Of a DNA stretch of 64,000 nt, positions 33,731 through 42,961 are shown in pieces. The stretch is from assembly GCA_965230755.1 (NCBI GenBank), contig CBDDLT010000015.1:367639-431638 (forward strand), in the 5' to 3' direction. The stretch comes from DATFJT01 sp965230755 (lineage in GTDB: Bacteria; Bacteroidota; Bacteroidia; Chitinophagales; Saprospiraceae). The translations under genes and the position numbers were made by a program. Position 1 is the first letter of the stretch, and the number at the start of each line of letters is the position of its first letter. Under the pieces are notes generated by a model, which made no database searches, had not been told where the DNA came from, and saw only the letters and a list, made by a program, of their open reading frames with translations.

Positions 33731-36700
33731 TTATTTAAATTTTACGTCCAAAGCCAATCCTTTGAGCTCATTTATCAATACGTTAAATGACTCAGGGATA
33801 TTCGGTTCCGGCAAATTGTTTCCTTTGACAATCGATTCGTAAGCTTTCGCTCTACCAATGATATCATCGGACTTAATGGTCAATAATTCTCTCAGTATAT
33901 TGGAAGCACCAAATGCCTCCAAAGCCCAAACTTCCATCTCACCTAAACGCTGTCCACCAAATTGTGCTTTACCACCCAATGGTTGCTGCGTAATCAATGA
34001 GTATGGTCCAATAGATCTCGCGTGCATCTTATCGTCTACCATGTGAGATAATTTCAACATGTAAATGATTCCCACGGTTGCCTGCTGGTGAAACTTATCA
34101 CCGGTCTCTCCATCATATAAATAGGTTTGACCCAATCTAGGCAAATCCGCTTCCTGACAATACTTGTCAATTTCATCCATGCTCGCACCATCAAAAATAG
34201 GAGTCGCGAACTTCTGACCCAATCTCTCACCAGCCCATCCAAGAACTGTTTCAAAAATCTGACCCAAGTTCATCCTAGAAGGTACACCCAGTGGATTAAG
34301 TACGATATCGATTGGCGTTCCATCTTCCAAGAATGGCATGTCCTCCATTCTAACAATCTTAGCCACAATACCTTTGTTTCCGTGTCTACCTGCAAGCTTG
34401 TCTCCTACTTTCAGTTTTCTTTTCTTTGACAAATAAACCTTTGCCAATTTCAATACACCAGTAGGAAGTTCATCTCCAATAGAAATATTAAATTTCTCTC
34501 TCTTATATCTTCCTACTTCCTCGTTATACTTAATGCTATAGTTGTGTAACAACCTGGCGATTAACTTGTTCGTTTTCTCCTCTTTGGTCCAACCAGTATA
34601 ATCTACAACAGAGTAATCTAACTTCTTCAATAGAGCTTGATTGAATTTCTTTCCTTTAGGAATCAGCTCTTCATTATAAATACTCTTCACTCCTTCACTA
34701 ATAAAGGACTGAACCAGTTTAAAGAGTTTATCAATTAATACAGTCTTTAATTGATTAACGGCAATATTGTGTTTTTCCTCTAGAGCAATTAATGCTTTCT
34801 TCTCGTCTTCTTTCTGCTTCTTGTCTTTTTTCGCTCTCGAGAAAAGTTGAGTATTGATAACAACTCCCTTAGTAGATGGAGGCGCTTTCATCGATGCATC
34901 TTTAACATCACCAGCCTTATCACCGAAAATTGCTCTCAATAGTTTTTCTTCAGGAGTGGGATCAGACTCTCCTTTTGGAGTGATCTTTCCAATTATGATG
35001 TCTCCATCGCTCACCCAAGCTCCTACTCTGATTACTCCTTCTTCGTCAAGGTCCTTCGTTGCTTCTTCACTAACGTTTGGAATATCATTGGTTAGCTCTT
35101 CTTCTCCCAGCTTGGTATCTCTCACATCCAACTCGTAGTGTTCGATATGGATTGAAGTAAAGATATCATCTCTTACAACTCTCTCAGAAAGTACAATTGC
35201 ATCCTCAAAGTTATATCCCTTCCATGGCATGAAAGCAACTTTCAAGTTCTGACCCAATGCCAGTTCTCCTTTTTCCGTTGCATAACCATCACACAGGATT
35301 TGACCTCTTGTTACCCTCTGTCCTTTTCGAACAATTGGCTTAAGATTGATACAACTTCCCTGGTTTGTTCTTCTGAATTTAGTAAGCTTATAAGACTTCA
35401 CATTTTCTTCAAACGAAACGAGTTGATCTTCTTCTGATCTATCGTATTTGATGACAATTTCTTGAGCGTCCACATACTCAACGTAACCATCACCCTCAGC
35501 ATTCAACAACATTCTGGAGTCTCTGGCCACTTTACCTTCAAGGCCAGTTCCTACGATCGGAGAAGAAGGTTTCAACAACGGAAGCGCTTGACGCTGCATG
35601 TTAGAACCCATCAGGGCCCTGTTCGCATCATCATTCTCCAAAAACGGAATAAGGGATGCCGACACACCAACAATCTGATTTGGCGCCACGTCCATATATT
35701 CTACTTCCTCAGGAGTAAGAATCGGGAATTCCCCGTGATCCCTACTTCTAATTCTATCTGTAACAAAACCACCTTTGTCATTCAAAGGAGTATTGGCTTG
35801 TGCAATTCTCTTGTAATCCTCTCCTTCTGCAGAAAGGTATTCTACATTCGACTTAATATCTACCTTTCCATCGACAACTCTTCTATATGGAGTTTCTAAG
35901 AATCCCATCTTGTTGACCTTGGCATGTACACACAAAGTGGATATCAAACCAATATTCGGTCCCTCAGGAGTCTCAATGGTACACAACCTTCCATAGTGAG
36001 AATAGTGAACATCCCTTACCTCGAAACCTGCACGTTCTCTTGACAATCCACCAGGTCCAAGAGCAGATATTCTACGCTTATGAGTAATCTCCGAAAGTGG
36101 ATTAGTCTGATCAAGGAATTGTGACAATTGAGAAGTTCCGAAGAAAGAATTGATCACAGAAGATAAGGTTCTCGCATTGATCAAATCAATAGGAGTAAAC
36201 ACCTCATTATCTCGAACATTCATCCTCTCTCTGATGGTTCTCGCCATTCTGGCCAAACCAACACCAAACTGAGCGTAAAGCTGCTCCCCAACTGTTCTTA
36301 CCCTTCTATTGCTCAAGTGATCAATATCGTCAATCTCCGCTTTTTGGTTGATCAGTTTAACCAAATACTTAACGATTTTGATGATATCCTCTTTGGTCAA
36401 AACCAAAGTGTCCTTAGGTACTTCGTGGTCAAGTTTTCTATTGATCTTATACCTACCAACTTCACCTAGATTATATCTCTTATCCGAAAAGAAAAGTTTG
36501 TCAATAATACCTCTTGCGGTCTCCTCATCCGGTGGATCTGTTCCTCTTAATTGTCTGTATATGTACTGTACAGCCTCTAATTCTGAACTTGAAGGATCCT
36601 TATGCAAGGTGTTGTAAATGATCGAATAATCATCTTCAATATCTTGCTTTTGTAGAACCACTATTTCACTTCCTGAATCCAAGATCAGGTCAATATGTTG

Positions 36701-37546
36701 TTCTTCTAAAACTACATCCCTCTCGAGAATAATTTCATTTCTCTCTATCGTTACAACCTCACCGGTATCCTCATCCACAAAATCTTCGGTCCAGCTCTTC
36801 AAGATCCTCGCAGCCAATTTTCTACCTATCGAGGTTTTCAAATTGTCCATTGTAGCCGTAACCTCATCTGCCAAATCAAACAAAGACAATATCGTTTTAT
36901 CCGTATCGAATCCGATGGCTCTTAACAAAGTAGTTACCGGGAATTTTTTCTTTCTATCAATGTATGCATACATCACACTATTGATGTCCGTAGCAAACTC
37001 CATCCAAGCACCCTTAAATGGTATCACTCTCGCACTGTGTAGTTTGGTACCGTTCGGGTGAAAACTCTGTCCGAAGAATACACCTGGTGATCTGTGCAAT
37101 TGAGAAACCACCAATCTTTCGGCTCCATTTATAACAAAAGTTCCTTTATTTGTCATGTATGGAATGTTCCCCAAGAATACATCCTGAACGATGGTCTGGA
37201 AATCCACGTGCTCTTCATCATTACATGAGAGTCTCAACTTTGCCTTTAAAGGAACGGCATAAGTCAATCCTCTTTGCATACATTCTGTGATCGTATATCT
37301 CGGTGGATCAACAAAATAGTCCAAGAACTCCAAAACGAAAATATTTCGAGCATCTGTAATCGGGAAGTTCTCCTGGAACACTTTATACAATCCCTCATTG
37401 GTCCTATTTTCCGGAGTAGTTTCTAACTGGAAGAACTCCTGGAAGGACTTTAATTGAATTTCTAATAAATCAGGATATTCTGATGGCAATTGGGTCTTAC
37501 CAAAATTTATTCTCTCCTTTAATGAAACTGAGGTATTTGTGGACAT
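33731..37546 (-). CDS. rpoB: RNA polymerase beta subunit
   Basis: ATG 37546 (1271 residues, MSTNTSVSLKERINFG) is preferred. An upstream ATG at 37576 adds ten residues. Family motifs include the rifampicin-pocket region FGTSQLSQFLDQTNPLSE and HKRRISALGPGGL, and the C-terminal QPLGGKAQFGGQRLGEMEVWALEAFGA. The rifampicin cluster reads as wild type (Gln, Asp, His, Arg and Ser in the usual places). A hairpin in the rplL-rpoB gap may set the ratio of RNA polymerase to ribosomal protein. Confidence 0.99.
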   Translation of the reverse strand: MSTNTSVSLKERINFGKTQLPSEYPDLLEIQLKSFQEFFQLETTPENRTNEGLYKVFQENFPITDARNIFVLEFLDYFVDPPRYTITECMQRGLTYAVPLKAKLRLSCNDEEHVDFQTIVQDVFLGNIPYMTNKGTFVINGAERLVVSQLHRSPGVFFGQSFHPNGTKLHSARVIPFKGAWMEFATDINSVMYAYIDRKKKFPVTTLLRAIGFDTDKTILSLFDLADEVTATMDNLKTSIGRKLAARILKSWTEDFVDEDTGEVVTIERNEIILERDVVLEEQHIDLILDSGSEIVVLQKQDIEDDYSIIYNTLHKDPSSSELEAVQYIYRQLRGTDPPDEETARGIIDKLFFSDKRYNLGEVGRYKINRKLDHEVPKDTLVLTKEDIIKIVKYLVKLINQKAEIDDIDHLSNRRVRTVGEQLYAQFGVGLARMARTIRERMNVRDNEVFTPIDLINARTLSSVINSFFGTSQLSQFLDQTNPLSEITHKRRISALGPGGLSRERAGFEVRDVHYSHYGRLCTIETPEGPNIGLISTLCVHAKVNKMGFLETPYRRVVDGKVDIKSNVEYLSAEGEDYKRIAQANTPLNDKGGFVTDRIRSRDHGEFPILTPEEVEYMDVAPNQIVGVSASLIPFLENDDANRALMGSNMQRQALPLLKPSSPIVGTGLEGKVARDSRMLLNAEGDGYVEYVDAQEIVIKYDRSEEDQLVSFEENVKSYKLTKFRRTNQGSCINLKPIVRKGQRVTRGQILCDGYATEKGELALGQNLKVAFMPWKGYNFEDAIVLSERVVRDDIFTSIHIEHYELDVRDTKLGEEELTNDIPNVSEEATKDLDEEGVIRVGAWVSDGDIIIGKITPKGESDPTPEEKLLRAIFGDKAGDVKDASMKAPPSTKGVVINTQLFSRAKKDKKQKEDEKKALIALEEKHNIAVNQLKTVLIDKLFKLVQSFISEGVKSIYNEELIPKGKKFNQALLKKLDYSVVDYTGWTKEEKTNKLIARLLHNYSIKYNEEVGRYKREKFNISIGDELPTGVLKLAKVYLSKKRKLKVGDKLAGRHGNKGIVAKIVRMEDMPFLEDGTPIDIVLNPLGVPSRMNLGQIFETVLGWAGERLGQKFATPIFDGASMDEIDKYCQEADLPRLGQTYLYDGETGDKFHQQATVGIIYMLKLSHMVDDKMHARSIGPYSLITQQPLGGKAQFGGQRLGEMEVWALEAFGASNILRELLTIKSDDIIGRAKAYESIVKGNNLPEPNIPESFNVLINELKGLALDVKFK

Positions 37547-37615
37547 GGACGTTATTTCTTTATTTGGATGAATCAATAAATTCTTGTGTGTTGGCCTTAA
37601 AATTTTAAGATAAAA

Positions 37616-37645
37616 CTTTAGTGAGATTCATTAATCCCACTAAAG
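37616..37645 (-). terminator. Possible attenuator between rplL and rpoB
   Basis: On the minus strand CTTTAGTG, a 14-b loop and CACTAAAG, then TTTTATCTT. The stem is 8 bp, only modestly GC-containing, with a short T-run, so partial termination is plausible. A partial terminator at this point is known from E. coli rplL-rpoB. Confidence 0.5.
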
Positions 37646-37677
37646 CCTATCTTTCTCTTGACGAAATCAAGAAATTG

Positions 37678-38058
37678 TTACTTCAACTCCACAGAAGCTC
37701 CAACCTCTTCCAATTTCGCTTTGATCTCTTCAGCCTCTTCTTTAGAAACACCTTCTTTAATTGTAGAAGGAGCATCATCAACAAGAGCCTTTGCATCCTT
37801 TAACCCAAGACCTAAAAGATTTTTAACCTCTTTTACGACTTTAAGTTTTGCAGCTCCTCCAGAAGAAAGTACAATATCAAATTCTGTTTTCTCAGCAGCT
37901 TCGCCACCTCCGGCAGCTCCTCCACCTCCAGCAGCAACAGCTACAGCTGCAGCCGCAGGTTCGATACCGTGCTCTTCTTTCAAGATATCAGCTAGTTCGT
38001 TTACTTCTTTAACAGTAAGGTTTACCAACTGATCCGCTAATGCATTTAAATCTGCCAT
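37678..38058 (-). CDS. rplL: Ribosomal protein bL12 (L7/L12)
   Basis: 126 residues: an N-terminal dimerisation domain (MADLNALADQLVNLTVKEVNELADIL), an Ala/Gly-rich hinge (about 34-55) and a C-terminal factor-binding domain (KTEFDIVLSSGGAAKLKVVKEVK...GLGLKDAKALVDDAP). It forms the ribosomal stalk that recruits translation GTPases. It lies 68 b after rplJ in the operon. Confidence 0.98.
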   Translation of the reverse strand: MADLNALADQLVNLTVKEVNELADILKEEHGIEPAAAAVAVAAGGGGAAGGGEAAEKTEFDIVLSSGGAAKLKVVKEVKNLLGLGLKDAKALVDDAPSTIKEGVSKEEAEEIKAKLEEVGASVELK

Positions 38059-38126
38059 AATTAATTGTTTTTTGTTATTAAATAAATATGGCGCGTAAAT
38101 AATTACTTGGAAGCCAAATCATAAAA

Positions 38127-38651
38127 TTATGCCCTTTCTTGAAGAGCTTTAACCAATCCAGCAAGCTTCGAGCCTCCTGAATTCAGTGCACCCACCACAT
38201 TCTTCATTGGTGATTGCAGCAATAGAATAATATCCCCGATCAACTCCTCTTTCGACTTCAATGAAGCCAACATATCCAAATTCTCATCTCCAAGAATAAT
38301 ATCAGAATCTATGTAAGCCGCTTTAATAACCGGCTTTTCATGATCCTTTCTAAATTCTTTGATCAGTTTGGCTGGAGCATTAGAAACCTCAGTAAACATG
38401 ATAGCAGAAGGTCCTTTAAGACTTTCTAATAAACCATCATATTTCTCAGGAGCTTCTAACTTAGCTAAAGCCTTTTCTATTAATTTATTCTTGACGACTT
38501 TCATTTCTACTCCTTTTTCGAAACAAAGTCCTCTTAGTTTATTGACAGACTCTACTGTCAAAGTTGATGAATCCGTGATATAAAAGAAATTAGAGTCAGC
38601 CAATTTCTCACTCAATTCATTTACTATAATTGCTTTTTCTTCTCTTGTCAT
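38127..38651 (-). CDS. rplJ: Ribosomal protein uL10
   Basis: 174 residues, starting MTREEKAIIVNELSEKL, with the RNA-binding core (VNKLRGLCFEKGVEMKVVKNKLIEKAL, LKGPSAIMF) and a C-terminal helix that holds L12 dimers (LLQSPMKNVVGALNSGGSKLAGLVKALQE). It is 19 b downstream of rplA. The gap is too short for the long L10 leader seen in E. coli, so any autoregulation must use a different site. Confidence 0.98.
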   Translation of the reverse strand: MTREEKAIIVNELSEKLADSNFFYITDSSTLTVESVNKLRGLCFEKGVEMKVVKNKLIEKALAKLEAPEKYDGLLESLKGPSAIMFTEVSNAPAKLIKEFRKDHEKPVIKAAYIDSDIILGDENLDMLASLKSKEELIGDIILLLQSPMKNVVGALNSGGSKLAGLVKALQERA

Positions 38652-38670
38652 TATCTTAAATTTTCAGCGA

Positions 38671-39363
38671 TTAATGAATTGATTTTTCATCAATTTTGAC
38701 TCCTAAACTCATCGTTGAAGCCACAGAAATACTTCTAAAATAAACTCCTTTCGCGCTAGACGGCTTCATCGCAGATATAGTCGATAGGAGCGCTTTAGCG
38801 TTTTCTGTTAATTTATCCGGAGAAAAACTTACTCTTCCGATTGGAGAGTGAATGATTCCGAATTTATCAACTCTAAAAGCAATTTTTCCACCTTTCACAG
38901 CACTAACCGCCTCTCCTATATTTGGGCTTACCGTACCACTTTTTGGGTTAGGCATCAAACCTCTTGGTCCAAGTACTCTACCCAATCGACCCACCTGAGC
39001 CATTACGTTAGGAGCAGCTATAACAACATCAAAATCAGTCCAACCACTTTGAACTTTTTCAACCATTTCATTCAAGCCGACAAATTCAGCTCCGGCATCT
39101 TTAGCTTCTTGCTCCTTATCAGGAGTACAAAAAACCAATACTCTTTTAGATTTACCGGTTCCATGAGGAAGGTTTACAGTTCCTCTCACTGCTTGATCCG
39201 CTTTTCTTGGATCAACACCCAATCGTATATGCAAATCCACAGACGAGTCAAAAGAAGTAGTGTTCACTTCTTTGACTTTCTGCATGGCTTCATTCAGCAC
39301 ATACTTATGGTTCAAATCAATTTTTTCAAGCGCCATTTTGCGCTTTTTGGTCATTTTCGCCAT
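38671..39363 (-). CDS. rplA: Ribosomal protein uL1
   Basis: ATG 39363 (230 residues, MAKMTKKRKMALEKI) is the family-like start. The ATG at 39378 adds five residues. Typical motifs are ESVDLHIRLGVDPRKADQAVRGTVNLPHGTGK in diverged form and GRLGRVLGPRGLMPNPKSGTV. It binds 23S rRNA at the L1 stalk and represses its own operon in other bacteria. It follows rplK by 57 b. Confidence 0.98.
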   Translation of the reverse strand: MAKMTKKRKMALEKIDLNHKYVLNEAMQKVKEVNTTSFDSSVDLHIRLGVDPRKADQAVRGTVNLPHGTGKSKRVLVFCTPDKEQEAKDAGAEFVGLNEMVEKVQSGWTDFDVVIAAPNVMAQVGRLGRVLGPRGLMPNPKSGTVSPNIGEAVSAVKGGKIAFRVDKFGIIHSPIGRVSFSPDKLTENAKALLSTISAMKPSSAKGVYFRSISVASTMSLGVKIDEKSIH

Positions 39364-39420
39364 TTCATCAAATTTCAAGGTTCAAGCGTTGATTATTCAC
39401 CAACTCCCTTTGTTAATAAA

Positions 39421-39879
39421 TTATTCAGCAGCCTCCGCGGTTTCCCATGGAGGTGTTCCTTTTACTCTTAAGCCCATGCTTCTGGCAGTACCAGCAATTT
39501 GCTTCATTGCAGATTCGATCTTGAACGCATTCAAGTCCTTCATCTTGTCTTCCGCAATAACCTTGATCTGGTCCCAGGTTACACTACCCACTTTTACTCT
39601 ATTAGGCTCACCAGAACCTTTCTTCACTTTTGAAAGCTCTATCAACTGAGTAGCGGCAGGTGTGGTTTTTGTGATAAAATCAAAAGATTTATCCTTGTAC
39701 ACTGTAATAACTACAGGAACCAACTTACCCTGAACATCCTGAGTAGCTGCGTTAAACCTTTTACAGAATTCCATAATATTTACCCCTTTCGCACCCAATG
39801 CAGGTCCTACTGGTGGTGAAGGATTTGCAGCACCTCCTCTAACTTGTAATTTCAGTAGCGTTTCTATTTCCTTAGCCAT
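39421..39879 (-). CDS. rplK: Ribosomal protein uL11
   Basis: 152 residues, with KLQVRGGAANPSPPVGPALGAKGVNIMEFCKRFN near the N-terminus (proline-rich thiostrepton-binding region) and a C-terminal rRNA-binding domain (VGSVTWDQIKVIAEDKMKDLNAF, IAGTARSMGLRV). The tail beyond residue 143 is short and acidic. It is 17 b downstream of nusG, the conserved secE-nusG-rplK order. Confidence 0.98.
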   Translation of the reverse strand: MAKEIETLLKLQVRGGAANPSPPVGPALGAKGVNIMEFCKRFNAATQDVQGKLVPVVITVYKDKSFDFITKTTPAATQLIELSKVKKGSGEPNRVKVGSVTWDQIKVIAEDKMKDLNAFKIESAMKQIAGTARSMGLRVKGTPPWETAEAAE

Positions 39880-39896
39880 TGATATTTATTTTTTAA

Positions 39897-40442
39897 TTAT
39901 TGTTTTTCAACTTGCATGAAGTTCAATTCTACTTCCGTTCCGCGACCAAATATTTTCACAATCACGACAAGTTTCTTTTTTTCTTCGTTTACTTCTTTAA
40001 TATCTCCCACAAAATCCTTGAACGGTCCGTCAGTTATTTTAACCGTTTCACCAAGAATGAATGGCTCGATAAGCGCCTCATTAATATCCTGAGATTCGTC
40101 AACCTTACCCAATAGTCTGTTGGCTTCTGACTCTCTCATTGGAATGGGCTTATTCTTCCCTAAAAAATGAATAACATTAGGTATTCCCGAAATTCCTCTT
40201 ATGATTTCAGAAGAGAATAATTCCGATACAGCTTCTATCAAAATATAACCGGAAAGCATATTCTGCTCAAGGATAACTTTTTTACCCTTTCTAATTTTAT
40301 ATACTTTTTCGGTCGGCACCAATACTTGGAGGACAACATCTTCCCACTTAGAACGCTGAATTTCCAGCTCTATCCTTTCTTTAATCTTTTTTTCCTTGCC
40401 ACTGATTACTCGAAGTGAATACCATCTGCTCTGTTTGGACAT
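39897..40442 (-). CDS. nusG: Transcription antitermination factor NusG
   Basis: 181 residues: an NGN domain (WYSLRVISGKEKKIKERIELEI...SGYILIEA) and a KOW domain (GETVKITDGPFKDFVGDIKEVNEEKKKLVVIVKIFGRGTEVELNFMQVEK). It binds RNA polymerase and couples transcription to translation or Rho. It starts 6 b after the secE stop. Confidence 0.97.
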   Translation of the reverse strand: MSKQSRWYSLRVISGKEKKIKERIELEIQRSKWEDVVLQVLVPTEKVYKIRKGKKVILEQNMLSGYILIEAVSELFSSEIIRGISGIPNVIHFLGKNKPIPMRESEANRLLGKVDESQDINEALIEPFILGETVKITDGPFKDFVGDIKEVNEEKKKLVVIVKIFGRGTEVELNFMQVEKQ

Positions 40443-40448
40443 TATCTC

Positions 40449-40640
40449 TTATTTTAATCCGTAAATGAAATTCATTCCAGAATTCGAAATTATGTCCATT
40501 ACAAATATGATCAAAGCAAAAATAATCGTAGCCACTAGTACCACTCTTGTATTCTCTATAAGATCTTTCCAAGTAGGCCATGACACTTTGTGCACCAACT
40601 CTTCGTAACTCTCTTTAATGTAATACCTGATCTTTTCCAT
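40449..40640 (-). CDS. secE: Preprotein translocase subunit SecE
   Basis: 63 residues: an amphipathic N-terminal segment with SYEELVHKVSWPTWKDLIENT, then a single membrane helix (VVLVATIIFALIIFVMDII). This is the short one-helix SecE form that clamps SecY. It lies 13 b downstream of tRNA-Trp and immediately before nusG. Confidence 0.95.
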   Translation of the reverse strand: MEKIRYYIKESYEELVHKVSWPTWKDLIENTRVVLVATIIFALIIFVMDIISNSGMNFIYGLK

Positions 40641-40653
40641 CTTTATTTATTAG

Positions 40654-40726
<73 letters not shown>

Positions 40727-40732
40727 ATTTGT

Positions 40733-40777
40733 TTACGAACTAAGCATCATAGCCTTTTTGACTATGATGCTTCGTAA
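40733..40777 (-). promoter_or_regulatory. Long hairpin between tuf and tRNA-Trp
   Basis: AAGCATCATAG pairs with CTATGATGCTT around a 9-b loop (40742-40772), extended by TTACG/CGTAA (40733-40737 and 40773-40777). No T-run follows, so it is more likely an RNA-processing or 3'-end-stabilising structure after tuf than a full terminator. Confidence 0.6.
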
Positions 40778-40827
40778 GTAAATATTTATATTCTAAACTC
40801 TCTATCAATATTCAATATCGGTACTGA

Positions 40828-42024
40828 TTACTTAATTATCTCTGTAACCTGACCAGCACCAACAGTTCTACCACCTTCTCTAATTGCAAATCTCAATCCT
40901 TTTTCCATCGCTACAGCGTTGATCAAAGTAACCTCAAGAGTTACGTTATCTCCAGGCATTACCATTTCAACATTCTCTGGCAATTTAACATCACCTGTTA
41001 CGTCAGTAGTTCTGAAATAGAACTGTGGTCTATATCCGTTGAAGAATGGAGTGTGTCTTCCACCCTCATCTTTCGACAATACATACACCTCACATTTAAA
41101 TACCGTATGAGGCTTAACAGATCCAGGAGCGCAAATAACCTGACCTCTCTGAATTGCTTCTTTATCGATACCTCTCAACAAGATACCAGCGTTATCTCCA
41201 GCTTCTCCTCTTTCCAAGATCTTACGGAACATCTCAACTCCCGTAACGGTAGAAGTCAAAGGTTTTTCACCTTCTTTCATCATACCAACGATCTCAACAG
41301 GATCTCCTGTATTGATAACACCTCTTTCGATTCTTCCAGTGGCAACAGTACCTCTACCAGTAATAGAGAAGATATCCTCGATAGGCATCAAGAATGGCTG
41401 ATCTACCAAACGCTCTGGCTCTGGAATATCATTGTCACATGCTTCCATTAATTCTTTGATAGCAGCAACTGCTCCAGCATCTCCTTCTAGTGCTTTCAAA
41501 GCAGACCCAGAAATAACACTTGCGTTATCACCATCAAATTCATATTGATCCAACAACTCTCTTACTTCCATCTCAACCAATTCCAACATCTCCTCATCAT
41601 CAACCAAGTCAACCTTGTTCATGAAAACAACGATTTTAGGTACACCTACCTGTCTCGCCAATAGGATATGCTCTCTTGTTTGAGGCATTGGACCGTCTGT
41701 AGCAGCTACAACCAAAATGGCACCATCCATTTGAGCTGCACCAGTTACCATATTCTTCACATAATCCGCGTGACCCGGACAATCCACGTGAGCGTAATGA
41801 CGATTAGAAGTCTCATACTCTACGTGAGCAGTATTGATCGTGATCCCCCTCTCTCTCTCCTCTGGAGCAGAGTCGATAGTATCATAATCCATTTTTTCTG
41901 ACAATCCATCCGCTGACAAAACCGCAGTAATAGCCGCAGTTAAAGTAGTTTTCCCGTGGTCAACGTGTCCAATTGTCCCAATATTAAGGTGGGGTTTACT
42001 CCGATCAAATGTTTCCTTTGCCAT
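40828..42024 (-). CDS. tuf: Elongation factor Tu
   Basis: 398 residues. GTPase motifs are GTIGHVDHGKTTLTAAI, DCPGHADYVKNM and MNKVDLVDDEE, with domains 2 and 3 intact to the C-terminal GGRTVGAGQVTEI. EF-Tu delivers aminoacyl-tRNA to the ribosome. It sits downstream of four tRNAs in the same order as E. coli tufB (Thr-Tyr-Gly-Thr-tuf). Confidence 0.99.
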   Translation of the reverse strand: MAKETFDRSKPHLNIGTIGHVDHGKTTLTAAITAVLSADGLSEKMDYDTIDSAPEERERGITINTAHVEYETSNRHYAHVDCPGHADYVKNMVTGAAQMDGAILVVAATDGPMPQTREHILLARQVGVPKIVVFMNKVDLVDDEEMLELVEMEVRELLDQYEFDGDNASVISGSALKALEGDAGAVAAIKELMEACDNDIPEPERLVDQPFLMPIEDIFSITGRGTVATGRIERGVINTGDPVEIVGMMKEGEKPLTSTVTGVEMFRKILERGEAGDNAGILLRGIDKEAIQRGQVICAPGSVKPHTVFKCEVYVLSKDEGGRHTPFFNGYRPQFYFRTTDVTGDVKLPENVEMVMPGDNVTLEVTLINAVAMEKGLRFAIREGGRTVGAGQVTEIIK

Positions 42025-42084
42025 TGATTTTGAGTTTTAGAATTAAAAAAATTAAGTTATAAAATATTAAATATTCAATTTTCG

Positions 42085-42156
<72 letters not shown>

Positions 42157-42219
42157 TGATTGTTCATTAAACATCAACAACTTTTCACTCGAGATAAGAC
42201 TATCCAAAGTAAAAAATTG

Positions 42220-42292
42220 AGCGGAAGACGAGACTCGAACCCGCGACCCTCAGCTTGGAAGGCTGATGCTCTACCAACTGAGCTACTTCCGC
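42220..42292 (-). tRNA. tRNA-Gly (TCC)
   Basis: 73 b: acceptor GCGGAAG/CTTCCGC, anticodon stem TCAGC/GCTGA with loop CTTCCAA (anticodon TCC), T-loop TTCGAGT. Second from tuf in the tRNA run. Confidence 0.97.
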
Positions 42293-42319
42293 TTATATTT
42301 TTTTACCCCAGTAATCAAA

Positions 42320-42402
42320 TGGGGGTGATAGGAATCGAACCTATTCAGACGTAGTCACCAGATTTACAGTCTGGCCCGGCTCTCCAACTCCGGCGCACCC
42401 CC
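42320..42402 (-). tRNA. tRNA-Tyr (GTA)
   Basis: 83 b with a long variable arm: acceptor GGGGGTG/CACCCCC, anticodon stem CCAGA/TCTGG with loop CTGTAAA (anticodon GTA), T-arm ending ATAGG-TTCGATT-CCTAT. Confidence 0.97.
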
Positions 42403-42416
42403 TAAATTACAATAAG

Positions 42417-42489
42417 AGCCAGCAAAGGGACTCGAACCCCCGACCCGCTGATTACAAATCAGCTGCTCTACCAACTGAGCTATGCTGGC
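42417..42489 (-). tRNA. tRNA-Thr (TGT)
   Basis: 73 b: acceptor GCCAGCA/TGCTGGC, D-arm GCTC...GAGC, anticodon stem GCTGA/TCAGC with loop TTTGTAA (anticodon TGT), T-loop TTCGAGT. It is the first gene of the tRNA-tuf transcript. Confidence 0.97.
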
Positions 42490-42580
42490 ACTAGGTAATA
42501 TCCTGTAAAAACAAGAGCTTACTAAGGAAAAAATCAAGACAAAATGTTCAAAAAAAGCCTCGCTTTATCCAAAGTGAATG

Positions 42581-42588
42581 CAAAGATA
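42581..42588 (-). promoter_or_regulatory. Promoter -7 element of the tRNA-tuf operon
   Basis: TATCTTTG on the minus strand matches the Bacteroidota TAnnTTTG element perfectly. Transcription would start near 42575, about 85 b before the first tRNA. A clear -33 TTTG is not seen (GTTTAC lies at about the right distance). Confidence 0.6.
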
Positions 42589-42637
42589 TAATAAATTATT
42601 CATTCTGTAAACTCTCCGAAATACTTTTTTGAAATAT

Positions 42638-42937
42638 TTAATGTGATGTCATTCGATCCTTGTATTTTAGAAGCTGTCTTCTCAAGGCCTGAACGCACTG
42701 ATCTATGGAAGTTTCGAAGGTCTTATCCACCTCCTTGGCGAATAATGTACTTCCTGGTACACCCAATTTAATTTCGACAATTTTATCCTGTACACGGCCG
42801 GTTTTCTCCAATTTGAGTTTTACATCTGCATCAATGATCCTATCGTAATACTGAGAAAGCTTGTTCAACTTGTCCTCGATGAAATCGATCAATTTTCTGT
42901 CGGCTGTAAAGTGTATGGACTCTGTGGTAACATTCAT
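42638..42937 (-). CDS. hpf: Ribosome hibernation-promoting factor (short HPF)
   Basis: 99 residues: MNVTTESIHFTADRKLIDFIEDKLNKLSQYYDRI, then VEIKLGVPGSTLFAKEVDKTFETSIDQCVQALRRQLLKYKDR, the HPF/YfiA (S30AE) fold without the long C-terminal dimerisation domain. It stabilises idle ribosomes. The gene follows the recombinase by 24 b and precedes the tRNA-tuf operon. Confidence 0.94.
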   Translation of the reverse strand: MNVTTESIHFTADRKLIDFIEDKLNKLSQYYDRIIDADVKLKLEKTGRVQDKIVEIKLGVPGSTLFAKEVDKTFETSIDQCVQALRRQLLKYKDRMTSH

Positions 42938-42961
42938 AACGATTAATTTTTTTTATAACAA

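Noticed and set aside
37658..38032. 124-codon Ser/Ala/Pro-rich plus-strand ORF opposite rplL
   Set aside because: It is the antisense shadow of the Ala/Gly-rich hinge of rplL, whose identity is certain.
42160..42354. 64-codon plus-strand ORF across the tRNA cluster
   Set aside because: It reads the complements of tRNA-Gly and part of tRNA-Tyr; the familiar RRDSNPRPSAWKADALPTELL-type peptide is a known tRNA shadow.
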